Assembly (NCBI GenBank): GCA_039930985.1
Contig: JBDTSV010000155.1
Location: 39,654-103,653 of the forward strand
Length of the DNA: 64,000 bases
Direction of reading: 5' to 3'
Source: CADEED01 sp039930985
GTDB taxonomy: Bacteria > Pseudomonadota > Gammaproteobacteria > Steroidobacterales > Steroidobacteraceae
Numbering within the stretch: the first letter of the stretch is position 1; each line of letters starts with the position of its first letter. Shown here piece after piece: positions 16,853-24,422 of this stretch. Made by a program: the position numbers and the translations under genes. Below the pieces are notes generated by a model. The model searched no databases. It saw only the letters and a list, made by a program, of their open reading frames with translations, and had not been told where the DNA came from.

Positions 16853-17935
16853 TTAAGCCAGCACCCAGGCGCCAAAGGCCCAACAGAGCAGCGCGTTGCC
16901 GGTGGCCATGGTGAAGTCGTCGGTGCCGCGCGGCGAGAAGAGCTCGAGCAGGGTGTTGGAGAGCGAGATCGCCGCTGCCAGCGCGAAAAAGCTCGGCGGA
17001 AGCTCGTTGGCCCACACGATCGCCGTGCAGAACACCAGTGAGCCGGCGAACCCGGCCAGCGTGCCGGCGATCGATTTGCGATTGACGTCGCCGATGCCGC
17101 GAACCCGGATGCTCTGCCGGCCATAGATGGAGCCGGCGACCTCGGCCAGGGTGTCGCAGATCATGTACGAGCCCCAGATCAGCGCGAACACGGCGGCGAA
17201 CTGCTGTGGAGTGTAGAGCGTCGCCATCTGCGTGCCGATCGGCACGAGGATGAACTTGAACAGACTCCACAGCGTGATGATGAGCAGACAGTTCGCACGC
17301 GCGAGCGTGCCGTCCATCACGCGCGATTGCGGGCCGTAGATGGTAGCGCTGAGGAAATTGCTGACGTAGAACAGCGCAACGAAAATCCAGCCGGTGATCA
17401 CGCCGTCGAGCAGGTTGTTCTTGAGGAACGCAGTGGCAAAGCCGGCGGGGTGGTTAGCCGCCACCTGCGTGTAGAGATAATAGAAGCCGGCGAGGCCCAG
17501 GGTCATGAAGCGCCCGCGCCGGCCGATCATGTCGACGATACGGATGCGGCGCTCCGAATGGCGCGCGAGCAGGGTATTGACCTCGAATGGTTCCTTCATG
17601 CGCGAGGAGAACGCTGCGCGCCGTTCTTCCTTACTGAAACCGGCAACGGATTTGAGCAGCAGATTCTTGATGCCGTACCACACCGTGCCCCACAGCACGT
17701 TGAAGAACAGGATGCCGAACAGCACCTGGCCGACGGCCCTTGCATTCAAGGTGCGCATGCCCGCGATCGAGTCGCCGAATCCCGTGAAGTATGCGACGAC
17801 GCAGAAGGTCGTCAGCGCGATGTTGATCAGCAGCGCAGACTTGAAGACGCGCGCCGCGATGCGTTGGCGGCCCGCAAGCGGCGTCATCGGCCAGGGCGCG
17901 GGCACGATCGGTGTGATCGTCGTTGGTGAGTTCAT
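16853..17935 (-). CDS. Integral membrane protein with dolichol-kinase/CdsA-like C-terminus
   Basis: The product (360 aa) has about eight hydrophobic segments. The C-terminal third, with TLAEVAGSIYGRQSIRVRG, then KSIAGTLAGFAGS, then LLELFSPRGTDDFTM, matches from memory the conserved end of the phosphatidate cytidylyltransferase / dolichol-phytol kinase superfamily, which handles CTP-dependent polyprenyl or lipid phosphorylation. The N-terminal half contains a soluble stretch rich in charged residues and does not match a family I know. Function is therefore probably lipid or isoprenoid phosphorylation at the membrane, but only the superfamily is suggested. It is followed closely by the flavoprotein gene on the same strand. 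Confidence 0.6.
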   Translation of the reverse strand: MNSPTTITPIVPAPWPMTPLAGRQRIAARVFKSALLINIALTTFCVVAYFTGFGDSIAGMRTLNARAVGQVLFGILFFNVLWGTVWYGIKNLLLKSVAGFSKEERRAAFSSRMKEPFEVNTLLARHSERRIRIVDMIGRRGRFMTLGLAGFYYLYTQVAANHPAGFATAFLKNNLLDGVITGWIFVALFYVSNFLSATIYGPQSRVMDGTLARANCLLIITLWSLFKFILVPIGTQMATLYTPQQFAAVFALIWGSYMICDTLAEVAGSIYGRQSIRVRGIGDVNRKSIAGTLAGFAGSLVFCTAIVWANELPPSFFALAAAISLSNTLLELFSPRGTDDFTMATGNALLCWAFGAWVLA

Positions 17936-17953
17936 GGCTCTAAACGAACGGAC

Positions 17954-19243
17954 TCAGGGTTTTTCGACAGCGACTTCACGTAAAGGCACGGCGTCATCGA
18001 CGAGTTGGCGACGATCCGGGCGAAACCGCGCCGGGATCAGCTTGCGCGCTGCCATCTGATCCTTGGTGTGGTTGATGGTTTCCACGGCGACGAGCTCGCC
18101 GGCCTTTAGATAGCATACGCTGAACGCGCGGGTGGACGGATCGCCGCGCACGATCACCTCGTCGTAGCCGACGGCCAAGCCGACGATCACCATCTTGAGA
18201 TCGAACTGGTCCGACCAGAACCACGGCACCTTGTCGTGCACGGTGGCAATGCCGAGCATGTTCAATGCTGCGCTGGTGCCTTGTTCGAACGCGTTGTCCA
18301 CGGATTCCAGCCGTACGCGCATGCCGTAGTGGATGCTCGGGTGCCGGGCGCAATCGCCCGCGGCCCAGATGTGCGAATCGGAGGTGCGGCAATACTCGTC
18401 GACGACGATGCCATGCTCGCAGTCGAGGCCCGCATCGCGCGCCAGCGCATCCGTGCCGACCACGCCGATGGCCACCAGTACGAAGTCGGCGGGAATGTCG
18501 CGGCCATCGGCCAGCCGGACCGAGGCGACGCGGGAAAAGGGGACAGATCTATTTTCCGCAGCGGAAAATAGATCTGTCCCCTTTTCCCCGCCGATCAGGG
18601 AATGCAGTCGCACGTTGCAATGAATCTTCACGCCGTGTCGGGCGTGTTCGGCTTCATAGAACTGCGAAACCAACGGCGCCACGACCCGGTTCATCACGCG
18701 GTCGGCAGCTTCGAGCACCGTCACGTCCAGCCCGGCTTCACAACACGTGGCCGCCACTTCGAGCCCGATATACCCGCCACCGATGATGACCGCCCGCCGA
18801 CCTGGCGAGAGCTCGGCTCGCAACCGGTCGACATCGGCGAAAGTTCGAAGGTAGTGGACTCCGGCAAGCGTAGCTCCCGGAACGGTCAGCAGTCGCGGGT
18901 GGCTGCCGGTTGCCAGGAGCAGGCGGTCGTAATCCACGGCGGAGCCATCGGCGATCCCGACACGTTGGCGCACGCGGTCGATGCTGACGGCGGGGAAGCC
19001 GAGCCGCACGTCAACGCCGTGATCGGCATAGTGGGCGGCGTGACGGATGATCAGGCGATCGCGCTCGAGTGCCCCGGCGAGAAATTTCTTCGACAGCGGC
19101 GGTCGCTGATAGGGCAGTAGCGACTCGTCGCCGATCAAAGTGATGAGTCCGGTGTGCCCGCGCTTGCGCAGGGTTTCCGCCGCTTGCGCTGCGGCCTGTC
19201 CGGCGCCGACTATGGCGATGCGCTTTGCGAGGTTGTCAGTCAT
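17954..19243 (-). CDS. FAD-dependent ferredoxin-reductase-type oxidoreductase
   Basis: The product (429 aa) is a pyridine-nucleotide-disulphide-type flavoprotein like HcaD or rhodocoxin reductase, which passes electrons from NAD(P)H to a ferredoxin. It has the FAD site RIAIVGAGQAAAQAAETLR, the NAD site AVIIGGGYIGLEVAAT, and the second FAD motif HIWAAGDCARH. The C-terminal reductase domain ends near LIPARFRPDRRQL. Residues about 219-237 (EKGTDLFSAAENRSVPFS) are encoded by a 57-bp palindrome inserted in frame; without them the length is about 410, normal for the family. A GTG at 19252 is an alternative start. No ferredoxin or oxygenase gene is adjacent. Confidence 0.87.
   Translation of the reverse strand: MTDNLAKRIAIVGAGQAAAQAAETLRKRGHTGLITLIGDESLLPYQRPPLSKKFLAGALERDRLIIRHAAHYADHGVDVRLGFPAVSIDRVRQRVGIADGSAVDYDRLLLATGSHPRLLTVPGATLAGVHYLRTFADVDRLRAELSPGRRAVIIGGGYIGLEVAATCCEAGLDVTVLEAADRVMNRVVAPLVSQFYEAEHARHGVKIHCNVRLHSLIGGEKGTDLFSAAENRSVPFSRVASVRLADGRDIPADFVLVAIGVVGTDALARDAGLDCEHGIVVDEYCRTSDSHIWAAGDCARHPSIHYGMRVRLESVDNAFEQGTSAALNMLGIATVHDKVPWFWSDQFDLKMVIVGLAVGYDEVIVRGDPSTRAFSVCYLKAGELVAVETINHTKDQMAARKLIPARFRPDRRQLVDDAVPLREVAVEKP
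18532..18588. repeat. 57-bp perfect palindrome inside a reductase gene
   Basis: Two 28-base arms, perfectly complementary, surround a single A. The left arm begins GGGAAAAGGGGACAGATCTA. The element lies inside the flavoprotein coding sequence, is exactly 19 codons long and keeps the frame open. A near-identical 57-bp copy lies between genes at 25950-26006. The AAAAGGGGACAGATCTATTTTCC core is of a kind I recall as dispersed palindromes in proteobacterial genomes. Confidence 0.92.
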
Positions 19244-19291
19244 CCCGTCCACACCCTATAGATAAGAGAGAGCCCGGAGCTGATGATCCCC

Positions 19292-19336
19292 GCACCATTG
19301 TTGGGCGAACGAAGATCAGTCGCGCTAAATTAGTGC
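19292..19336 (+). promoter_or_regulatory. Two NtrC-like enhancer sites upstream of glnK
   Basis: GCGCTAAATTAGTGC (19322-19336) is close to the E. coli NtrC consensus GCACyAAAATrGTGC, and GCACCATTGTTGGGC (19292-19306) is a weaker match. Their centres are 30 bp apart, about three helical turns. They sit 65-110 bp upstream of a sigma-54 promoter, a typical enhancer distance. Confidence 0.6.
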
Positions 19337-19400
19337 CAGAGAAAACGCCGCCCAGATGGCCAATATCGAAATTGCCGCGTTTGTGCGCTTTCGGGATACT

Positions 19401-19416
19401 GGCACGGAAGGTGCAC
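19401..19416 (+). promoter_or_regulatory. Sigma-54 promoter of glnK-amtB
   Basis: TGGCACGGAAGGTGCA carries the invariant GG and GC of -24/-12 promoters with ten bases between them. The start codon of glnK follows 60 bp downstream. Together with the NtrC-like sites this predicts activation under nitrogen limitation. Confidence 0.75.
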
Positions 19417-19476
19417 AACGATTAAGGCTCGCCGACGTCGGCGTCCAGATTCACAAAAGAATTGGGAGATAACGAA

Positions 19477-19815
19477 ATGAAATTGGTCACCGCCATCATC
19501 AAGCCTTTCAAACTCGACGACGTGCGTGCGGCGCTGTCAGAGATAGGCGTTTCCGGCATGACGGTGACGGAGGTGAAGGGCTTTGGTCGCCAGCGCGGCC
19601 ACACTGAGCTCTATCGCGGCGCCGAGTACGTCGTGGACTTCGTCCCGAAAACCAAAATCGAAGTTGCTGTGCGCAGCGACCTCACCGACCAAGTGGTGGA
19701 GGCGATCCTCAAGGCCGCCAAGACCGGCAAGGTTGGCGACGGCAAGATTTTCATCACCGATATCGATCGCGTCATCCGTATCCGTACGGGCGAGACGGAT
19801 AACAGCGCTTTGTAA
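19477..19815 (+). CDS. glnK: Nitrogen regulatory protein P-II
   Basis: The product (112 aa) is a PII signal protein that senses 2-oxoglutarate, ATP/ADP and glutamine status and controls AmtB and glutamine synthetase regulators. It begins with the standard MKLVTAIIKPFKLDDVR, has the T-loop with the uridylylation residue Tyr51 (LYRGAEYVVDF), and the C-terminal signature TGKVGDGKIFI. ATG 19477 is chosen for the GGGAG ribosome site before it. Its place directly before amtB and behind a sigma-54 promoter marks it as the GlnK type rather than a constitutive GlnB. Confidence 0.95.
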   Translation: MKLVTAIIKPFKLDDVRAALSEIGVSGMTVTEVKGFGRQRGHTELYRGAEYVVDFVPKTKIEVAVRSDLTDQVVEAILKAAKTGKVGDGKIFITDIDRVIRIRTGETDNSAL

Positions 19816-19851
19816 CGCGCGATCGAAGCCGATCATCTGTTGATGTACGAC

Positions 19852-19878
19852 GGCCTGCTGCCCTTCCGGCGGCAGGCC
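19852..19878 (+). promoter_or_regulatory. Intercistronic hairpin between glnK and amtB
   Basis: An 11-base stem (GGCCTGCTGCC with GGCGGCAGGCC, one G-U pair) with a five-base loop lies in the 190-bp gap between the two genes. No T-run follows, so it is more likely an mRNA-stability or attenuating hairpin than a full terminator. Confidence 0.5.
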
Positions 19879-20005
19879 ATCGATTCGATGTGTAGTGCTG
19901 ACAGCTAACAAGAATTTCTGTAATTTCAGGCAGCGGGCCGGCGTTTAAATTCGTGGTGCAAGCCACTGAAAACCGCCTTCCCGCCGGATGCGAGGGGTTA
20001 GAAAG

Positions 20006-21310
20006 ATGAGAGCTCTATCTATCCGGGTGCCGGCGGCGCTCGGCTTGCTGCTGTGTCCGTTATTTTCCCTGGCGCAGGACACCGCGCCAGCCGCCGACAC
20101 CGGCGACACCGCCTGGCTCATCACGGCCACCGCGCTCGTACTCTTCATGACGATTCCCGGACTCGCGTTGTTCTACGCGGGCCTGGTGCGGTCGAAGAAC
20201 GTGCTGTCGATCCTGATCCAGTGTTTCGCCATCACCTGCGTGGTCTCACTGGTCTGGCTCACCGCCGGCTACTCACTGACGTTCGGCGACGGCGGATCGA
20301 CGCAAGGTTTCATCGGCAACCTCGACAAGGTGTTTCTCCAGGGCGTGACGCGCGCATCGATCTCGGGAACGGTGCCTGAAACCGTATTCGTCATGTTCCA
20401 GATGACCTTCGCCATCATCACGCCCGCGCTGGTCATCGGCGGTTTCGCCGAACGCATGCGCTTCTCGGCGGTGCTTGGCTTCACCGTGTTGTGGCTGCTG
20501 TTCGTCTACGTGCCCATCGCGCACTGGGTATGGGGCGGCGGTTGGCTCGCACAGCTGGGCGTCATGGATTTCGCCGGCGGCATAGTCGTGCACGTGACCG
20601 CGGGTGTCGCCGCGCTGGTGTGCGCCCTGGTACTTGGACGCCGACGCGGTTTTCCGCACACCGCGATGGCGCCGCACAGCCTGCCGTACGCAGTCGCGGG
20701 CGCGGGCATGTTGTGGGTGGGCTGGTTCGGTTTCAACGCGGGCAGTGCGCTGGCCGCGAACGGCTCGGCCGGCATGGCCATGCTGACCACGCACATGGGC
20801 GCTTCCGCAGGCGCGCTCGCCTGGATGTGCGTCGAGTGGAAAAAGTACGGCAAGCCTTCGATGTTGGGCGTGGTCACCGGAATGGTCGCCGGACTCGGCA
20901 CCATCACTCCGGCGTCGGGCTTCGTCGGCCCGATGGGCGCGGTGGCCATCGGCCTGATCGCCGGCGTGGTGTGTTTCTTTGCGACGCAGATTCTCAAGCG
21001 CAAGCTGCACATCGACGATTCGCTCGACGTCTCGCCGGTGCACGGCGTGGGTGGTGTCATCGGTAGTTTGCTCACGGGTGTGTTCGGCGCCGCGTGGCTC
21101 GGCGGCACGGGATTCAGCCTCGGACATGACGTCACCACGCAATTGGGGGTCCAGGCGCTCGGCGTCATCGCTGCCGCAACCTGGTGCGGTGGCCTCACCT
21201 GGGTGATCCTCAAGTTTCTCGACATCGTGGTGGGATTGCGCGTCGCCGAAGAGCACGAGACCGAAGGGCTCGATCTCGCCGAACACGGCGAGCGGGGTTA
21301 CTCTCCTTAA
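20006..21310 (+). CDS. amtB: Ammonium transporter AmtB
   Basis: The product (434 aa) forms the trimeric inner-membrane ammonium channel. A cleavable signal sequence (LGLLLCPLFSLAQ) is followed by about eleven membrane helices, with FYAGLVRSKNVLS, the WVWGGGWLAQLG region and DVSPVHGVGGVIGSLLTGVF carrying conserved pore histidines. It is paired with glnK, whose product plugs the channel when nitrogen is plentiful. ATG 20006 is used; an in-frame ATG at 19988 would only lengthen the n-region. The C-terminal tail (EEHETEGLDLAEHGERGYS) is the usual PII-contact helix. Confidence 0.95.
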   Translation: MRALSIRVPAALGLLLCPLFSLAQDTAPAADTGDTAWLITATALVLFMTIPGLALFYAGLVRSKNVLSILIQCFAITCVVSLVWLTAGYSLTFGDGGSTQGFIGNLDKVFLQGVTRASISGTVPETVFVMFQMTFAIITPALVIGGFAERMRFSAVLGFTVLWLLFVYVPIAHWVWGGGWLAQLGVMDFAGGIVVHVTAGVAALVCALVLGRRRGFPHTAMAPHSLPYAVAGAGMLWVGWFGFNAGSALAANGSAGMAMLTTHMGASAGALAWMCVEWKKYGKPSMLGVVTGMVAGLGTITPASGFVGPMGAVAIGLIAGVVCFFATQILKRKLHIDDSLDVSPVHGVGGVIGSLLTGVFGAAWLGGTGFSLGHDVTTQLGVQALGVIAAATWCGGLTWVILKFLDIVVGLRVAEEHETEGLDLAEHGERGYSP

Positions 21311-21335
21311 ACCCTCTGATTTGCTGGAGTAGCCC

Positions 21336-22313
21336 ATGCCACGCGCCATCCGCATTCACGAAACCGGCGGACCCGAGGTCATGCGCTTCGAAGAGGTCGA
21401 GGTCGATGCACCTGCGGCGGGTGAAGTGCAACTGCACCACACCGCAATCGGACTCAACTTCATCGACGTCTACGATCGCTCGGGGTTGTATCCGCAGAAA
21501 TCGATGCCGGCCGGGCTCGGACGCGAGGCGGCTGGAGTCGTCACGGCCGTCGGCAGACAAGCGCGCGGCTTCAAGGTCGGCGATCGCGTCGGCTACGTGC
21601 ACAACGTCCCCGGTTCGTACTCCGAGTTGCGCAATGTGCCCGCCGCGCCGTTGGTGAAAATCCCCGCCGGCGTCAGCGATGAACAGGCGGCCGTGCTCAT
21701 GCTCAAGGGCATGACGGTCTGCTATCTACTTCGGTACACGCACAAAGTGCAGCACGGCGATGTCATCGTGCTGCACGCGGCCGCCGGTGGCCTCGGACTG
21801 ATGCTTTCGCAGTGGGCGAAGGCGCTGGGCGTCACGGTGATCGGCATCGTCGGTAATGACGACAAGGCCAGGCTCGCGAAAAAGAACGGCTGCAAGCACG
21901 TGCTGGTGCGCGGCCGCGATGACGTCGTGGCCGCGGTGCGAAAGCTCACGAAGGGCGTAGGCGCCGATGTGGTTTACGACTCGGTCGGAAAAGACACCTT
22001 CTTCGAATCGCTCGACTGCCTGCGTCGGCGCGGGCACATGGTGAGCTTCGGTAATGCGTCGGGGCCGGTGGCGCCATTCGTGCCGGCGGAGCTCGCCAAG
22101 CGTGGATCGTTGACGCTCACGCGGCCGACTCTGTATGACTACACGGCGACGCGCGCGGATCTCGAAAGTGTTGCGCGCGAAACCTTCGCCGCGGTGAAGA
22201 AGAAGTGGGTCAAGGTGTCGATCAACCAGCGCTGCAAACTGGCCGATGCGGCGCAGGCGCACCGTGATCTCGAGTCGCGCAAGACCACCGGTGCGACGAT
22301 CCTGATCCCCTGA
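21336..22313 (+). CDS. qor: NADPH:quinone oxidoreductase (zeta-crystallin type)
   Basis: The product (325 aa) is a zinc-free medium-chain dehydrogenase of the quinone reductase group. The N-terminal MPRAIRIHETGGPEVMRFEE, the GLNFIDVYDRSGLY motif and the nucleotide-binding AAAGGLGLMLSQWAKALG are typical. It reduces quinones or enones with NADPH in the cytoplasm. A ribosome site CTGGAG precedes ATG 21336. The gene lies 25 bp after amtB on the same strand and may be cotranscribed, though no functional link is evident. Its stop is followed at once by a run of palindromes. Confidence 0.92.
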   Translation: MPRAIRIHETGGPEVMRFEEVEVDAPAAGEVQLHHTAIGLNFIDVYDRSGLYPQKSMPAGLGREAAGVVTAVGRQARGFKVGDRVGYVHNVPGSYSELRNVPAAPLVKIPAGVSDEQAAVLMLKGMTVCYLLRYTHKVQHGDVIVLHAAAGGLGLMLSQWAKALGVTVIGIVGNDDKARLAKKNGCKHVLVRGRDDVVAAVRKLTKGVGADVVYDSVGKDTFFESLDCLRRRGHMVSFGNASGPVAPFVPAELAKRGSLTLTRPTLYDYTATRADLESVARETFAAVKKKWVKVSINQRCKLADAAQAHRDLESRKTTGATILIP

Positions 22314-22336
22314 GAAATGGGGACATTCCCCATTTC
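22314..22336. repeat. Perfect 10-bp-arm palindrome after qor
   Basis: GAAATGGGGA and TCCCCATTTC pair perfectly around CAT, starting immediately after the qor stop. It shares the GGGGAC/GTCCCC-like core with the palindromes at 2.8, 18.5 and 26 kb. Confidence 0.75.
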
Positions 22337-22338
22337 CT

Positions 22339-22410
22339 GGCAAAAAGGGCCGGACCTCTCCTCGGACGCGTTTGCAGACACGTCTTCAGAGAGGTCCGGC
22401 CCCTTTTGCC
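22339..22410. repeat. Long 22-bp-arm inverted repeat between convergent genes
   Basis: Arms at 22339-22360 and 22389-22410 pair at 21 of 22 positions (start GGCAAAAAGGGCCGGACCTC) around a 28-base loop. The AAAAGGG...CCCCTTTT ends resemble the 57-bp palindromes, but the inner stem CCGGACCTCTC is different. It lies between convergent qor and M56 genes and could terminate transcription from both sides. Confidence 0.85.
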
Positions 22411-22443
22411 CGCTTCGCGGAGATTGGTGTCCCCAACGAAATC

Positions 22444-24042
22444 TCAGGCATCCGGTAACACCAGCGCGTAATCAATCTTGCCGTCGGCGTTCAGACCAAT
22501 GCGCCACATCAACAAACCATTGGCAAATTTCACACGGTAGGTGTCCCAGCCGCCGTCGCCCACGCGCAGGAAAGTGATCGACTGGAGGGCGCCGAGGTTC
22601 TTCATCATGGGTTCCATCATCGGTCGCTGCGCTCGTACCGCGTTGGCGAGACCCTCGGCCATGTCATCGTAATTGGGAGATCCGGCGGCGCTCGATTCGA
22701 TCATCTTGCGCAGCGCGGCCTCGGTACCCGCCGAAGGGACATTGGCCGCGATGCGTGCGTCGAGGTCAGCCTTCATCTGTGCCGCGGTGCCTTCATCGAT
22801 GCGCGTCATCTTCATGTTGGCGCCACCCTGATGGAGCACGAGCGATGTCGCAGGTGCGCCCGGAGCACCGACAAAATCGATCTGCGCATCCACCGCCTTG
22901 TAAAAGAACGCGGTCTCGCTTTCCGCGTAGATATCCACCCGCGGCTGCGCAGTCATCTGGGCGCTGAGGCCGCTGCCCTTGCGCGTGACCGTGTAGACCT
23001 GCGATGTGCCGAACTTGTACATGCCCACGTAGCGGTCGAGCGTGCTCGCCGGCAGCGTGATTTCCTTGCGTTCTTTGGCGGTGGAGGCCGCGGTGGTCGC
23101 CGGCGTGGCTGCGGGAGTTTCCGCATTGGGCGGGCTGACCTGCGCCGCGAGCGCGGTGAGGCCGACGGCGAAGCTTGCAAGCGTGGCCGCCCCCAGCCGA
23201 CGCCACCTCAAGGGTTTTCTGATCATGTGTTCGATCCTTTCTTCGAGAAATGATTTGGATTCCGACATCGCCGCGACCGCGCCGATGTACGCCGACTGAC
23301 GTTCACCCACTACGATCAGCGTCTCTCCGTAGTGCGCGAGGTCGACCCCGCCCTTGAGAACCCGCGCGTCGCAATCGATCTCGATCGCGAAGCGCAGCCG
23401 CCGCAGCTGCCACCAGAGAGGCAGGTTCCACGGCATGAAGACCAGCAACGCGAGCGCCAGCGTGAAGAGCTGCGGATCACGCGCGTCGAGATGCGATTGC
23501 TCGTGGGCAATGACCGCTGCCCGTTGCGATGGCAACGCCATCGTGAGCCACCGCGGCAACGCGATGCGCGGCCTGAGCAGCCCCACGACGGCCGGGCCAA
23601 CATCGGCAGTGACGAACACCGATGCGCCCTCGACAATCTCGTGCCGCCATTGGCGTTTACGCACGAACAACTGCACGCCGCTGGCAATCAGAGCCAGCAG
23701 CATTGCCGCCGAGACGCCTAGCCAGATTTGTTTGATGAGCTCATCGGCGGAACGCCAGCTCACGGGCTCAGCGCTGCCGGCGAGCCAGATCGCGGGCGAC
23801 AGGCTCTGCGACGTCACCTGGCGCAGCACGACAATCTTGTTTGCGACCTGCTCGCCAAAAACATTCGGCAACTGCAGCGTGACCGAAGAGATCAGCGTGG
23901 GCAGCAGCAGCGACGTGACTATCGCCGCGATCCAGATCCAGCGTGTGCCCGTGCGCTTGAGACGCGCCGCGCGTTCGGCCAGGAATGCACCGAATGACAA
24001 AAGCAGCGACACCATGATTGCGTACAGCATCCAGGCGAGCAT
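22444..24042 (-). CDS. BlaR1-type M56 metalloprotease, second system
   Basis: The product (532 aa) is a membrane zinc protease of the M56 family. N-terminal helices (about 1-130) precede the active site H180-E-Q-S-H184 in AAVIAHEQSHLDARD, and a further helix follows near 305-325. The exported C-terminal domain (from STLDRYVGMYKFGTSQVYTV onward) resembles the DUF3471-type domain found after serine beta-lactamase-like proteins, and no penicillin-binding motif was seen. Its ATG directly abuts the BlaI stop. It is the third gene of a hydrolase-BlaI-M56 operon and likely relieves repression by cutting BlaI on an envelope signal. Confidence 0.87.
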   Translation of the reverse strand: MLAWMLYAIMVSLLLSFGAFLAERAARLKRTGTRWIWIAAIVTSLLLPTLISSVTLQLPNVFGEQVANKIVVLRQVTSQSLSPAIWLAGSAEPVSWRSADELIKQIWLGVSAAMLLALIASGVQLFVRKRQWRHEIVEGASVFVTADVGPAVVGLLRPRIALPRWLTMALPSQRAAVIAHEQSHLDARDPQLFTLALALLVFMPWNLPLWWQLRRLRFAIEIDCDARVLKGGVDLAHYGETLIVVGERQSAYIGAVAAMSESKSFLEERIEHMIRKPLRWRRLGAATLASFAVGLTALAAQVSPPNAETPAATPATTAASTAKERKEITLPASTLDRYVGMYKFGTSQVYTVTRKGSGLSAQMTAQPRVDIYAESETAFFYKAVDAQIDFVGAPGAPATSLVLHQGGANMKMTRIDEGTAAQMKADLDARIAANVPSAGTEAALRKMIESSAAGSPNYDDMAEGLANAVRAQRPMMEPMMKNLGALQSITFLRVGDGGWDTYRVKFANGLLMWRIGLNADGKIDYALVLPDA

Positions 24043-24408
24043 TTACTTCTCCTTTTTCTCCGCGAGCAGATCGCGCATGCGCTGGATCTGTTCCTTTGAC
24101 AGCTTCTGGTCGGACACCAGATGCGTGAACAACAATTCCGCGGAGCCCTTGAACATCTTTCCGGTGAGGTGATGCAGCGCGCTCTTGCGCGCGGCGTTTT
24201 CCTTCACGGCGGCGTAGTACCGATGCACGCGGCCTTCCTCCTCGTGCTTCACGTAACCCTTCTGCTCGAGGGTGCGGAGGATGGTGAGAACCGTGGTGTA
24301 CGCCAGCTCGTCTTGCAGCTTCTCTTTCACTTCGTTGACCACGGAAGCGCCGTGATCCCACAGCACCTGCATGACGTCGGCTTCGCGATCGGTGAGATAG
24401 ATGTCCAT
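24043..24408 (-). CDS. BlaI/MecI-family repressor, second system
   Basis: The product (121 aa) begins MDIYLTDREADVMQVLWDHG and contains LAYTTVLTILRTLEQKGYV, both signatures of the BlaI winged helix. The C-terminal half is the dimer and cleavage region. ATG 24408 is chosen for the GAGGA ribosome site; an upstream extension to 24669 overlaps the hydrolase gene and looks non-coding. It lies 14 bp after the hydrolase gene and abuts the M56 gene. The strong dyads before the hydrolase gene are its probable operators. Confidence 0.92.
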   Translation of the reverse strand: MDIYLTDREADVMQVLWDHGASVVNEVKEKLQDELAYTTVLTILRTLEQKGYVKHEEEGRVHRYYAAVKENAARKSALHHLTGKMFKGSAELLFTHLVSDQKLSKEQIQRMRDLLAEKKEK

Positions 24409-24422
24409 CGTTGTCCTCGGAG

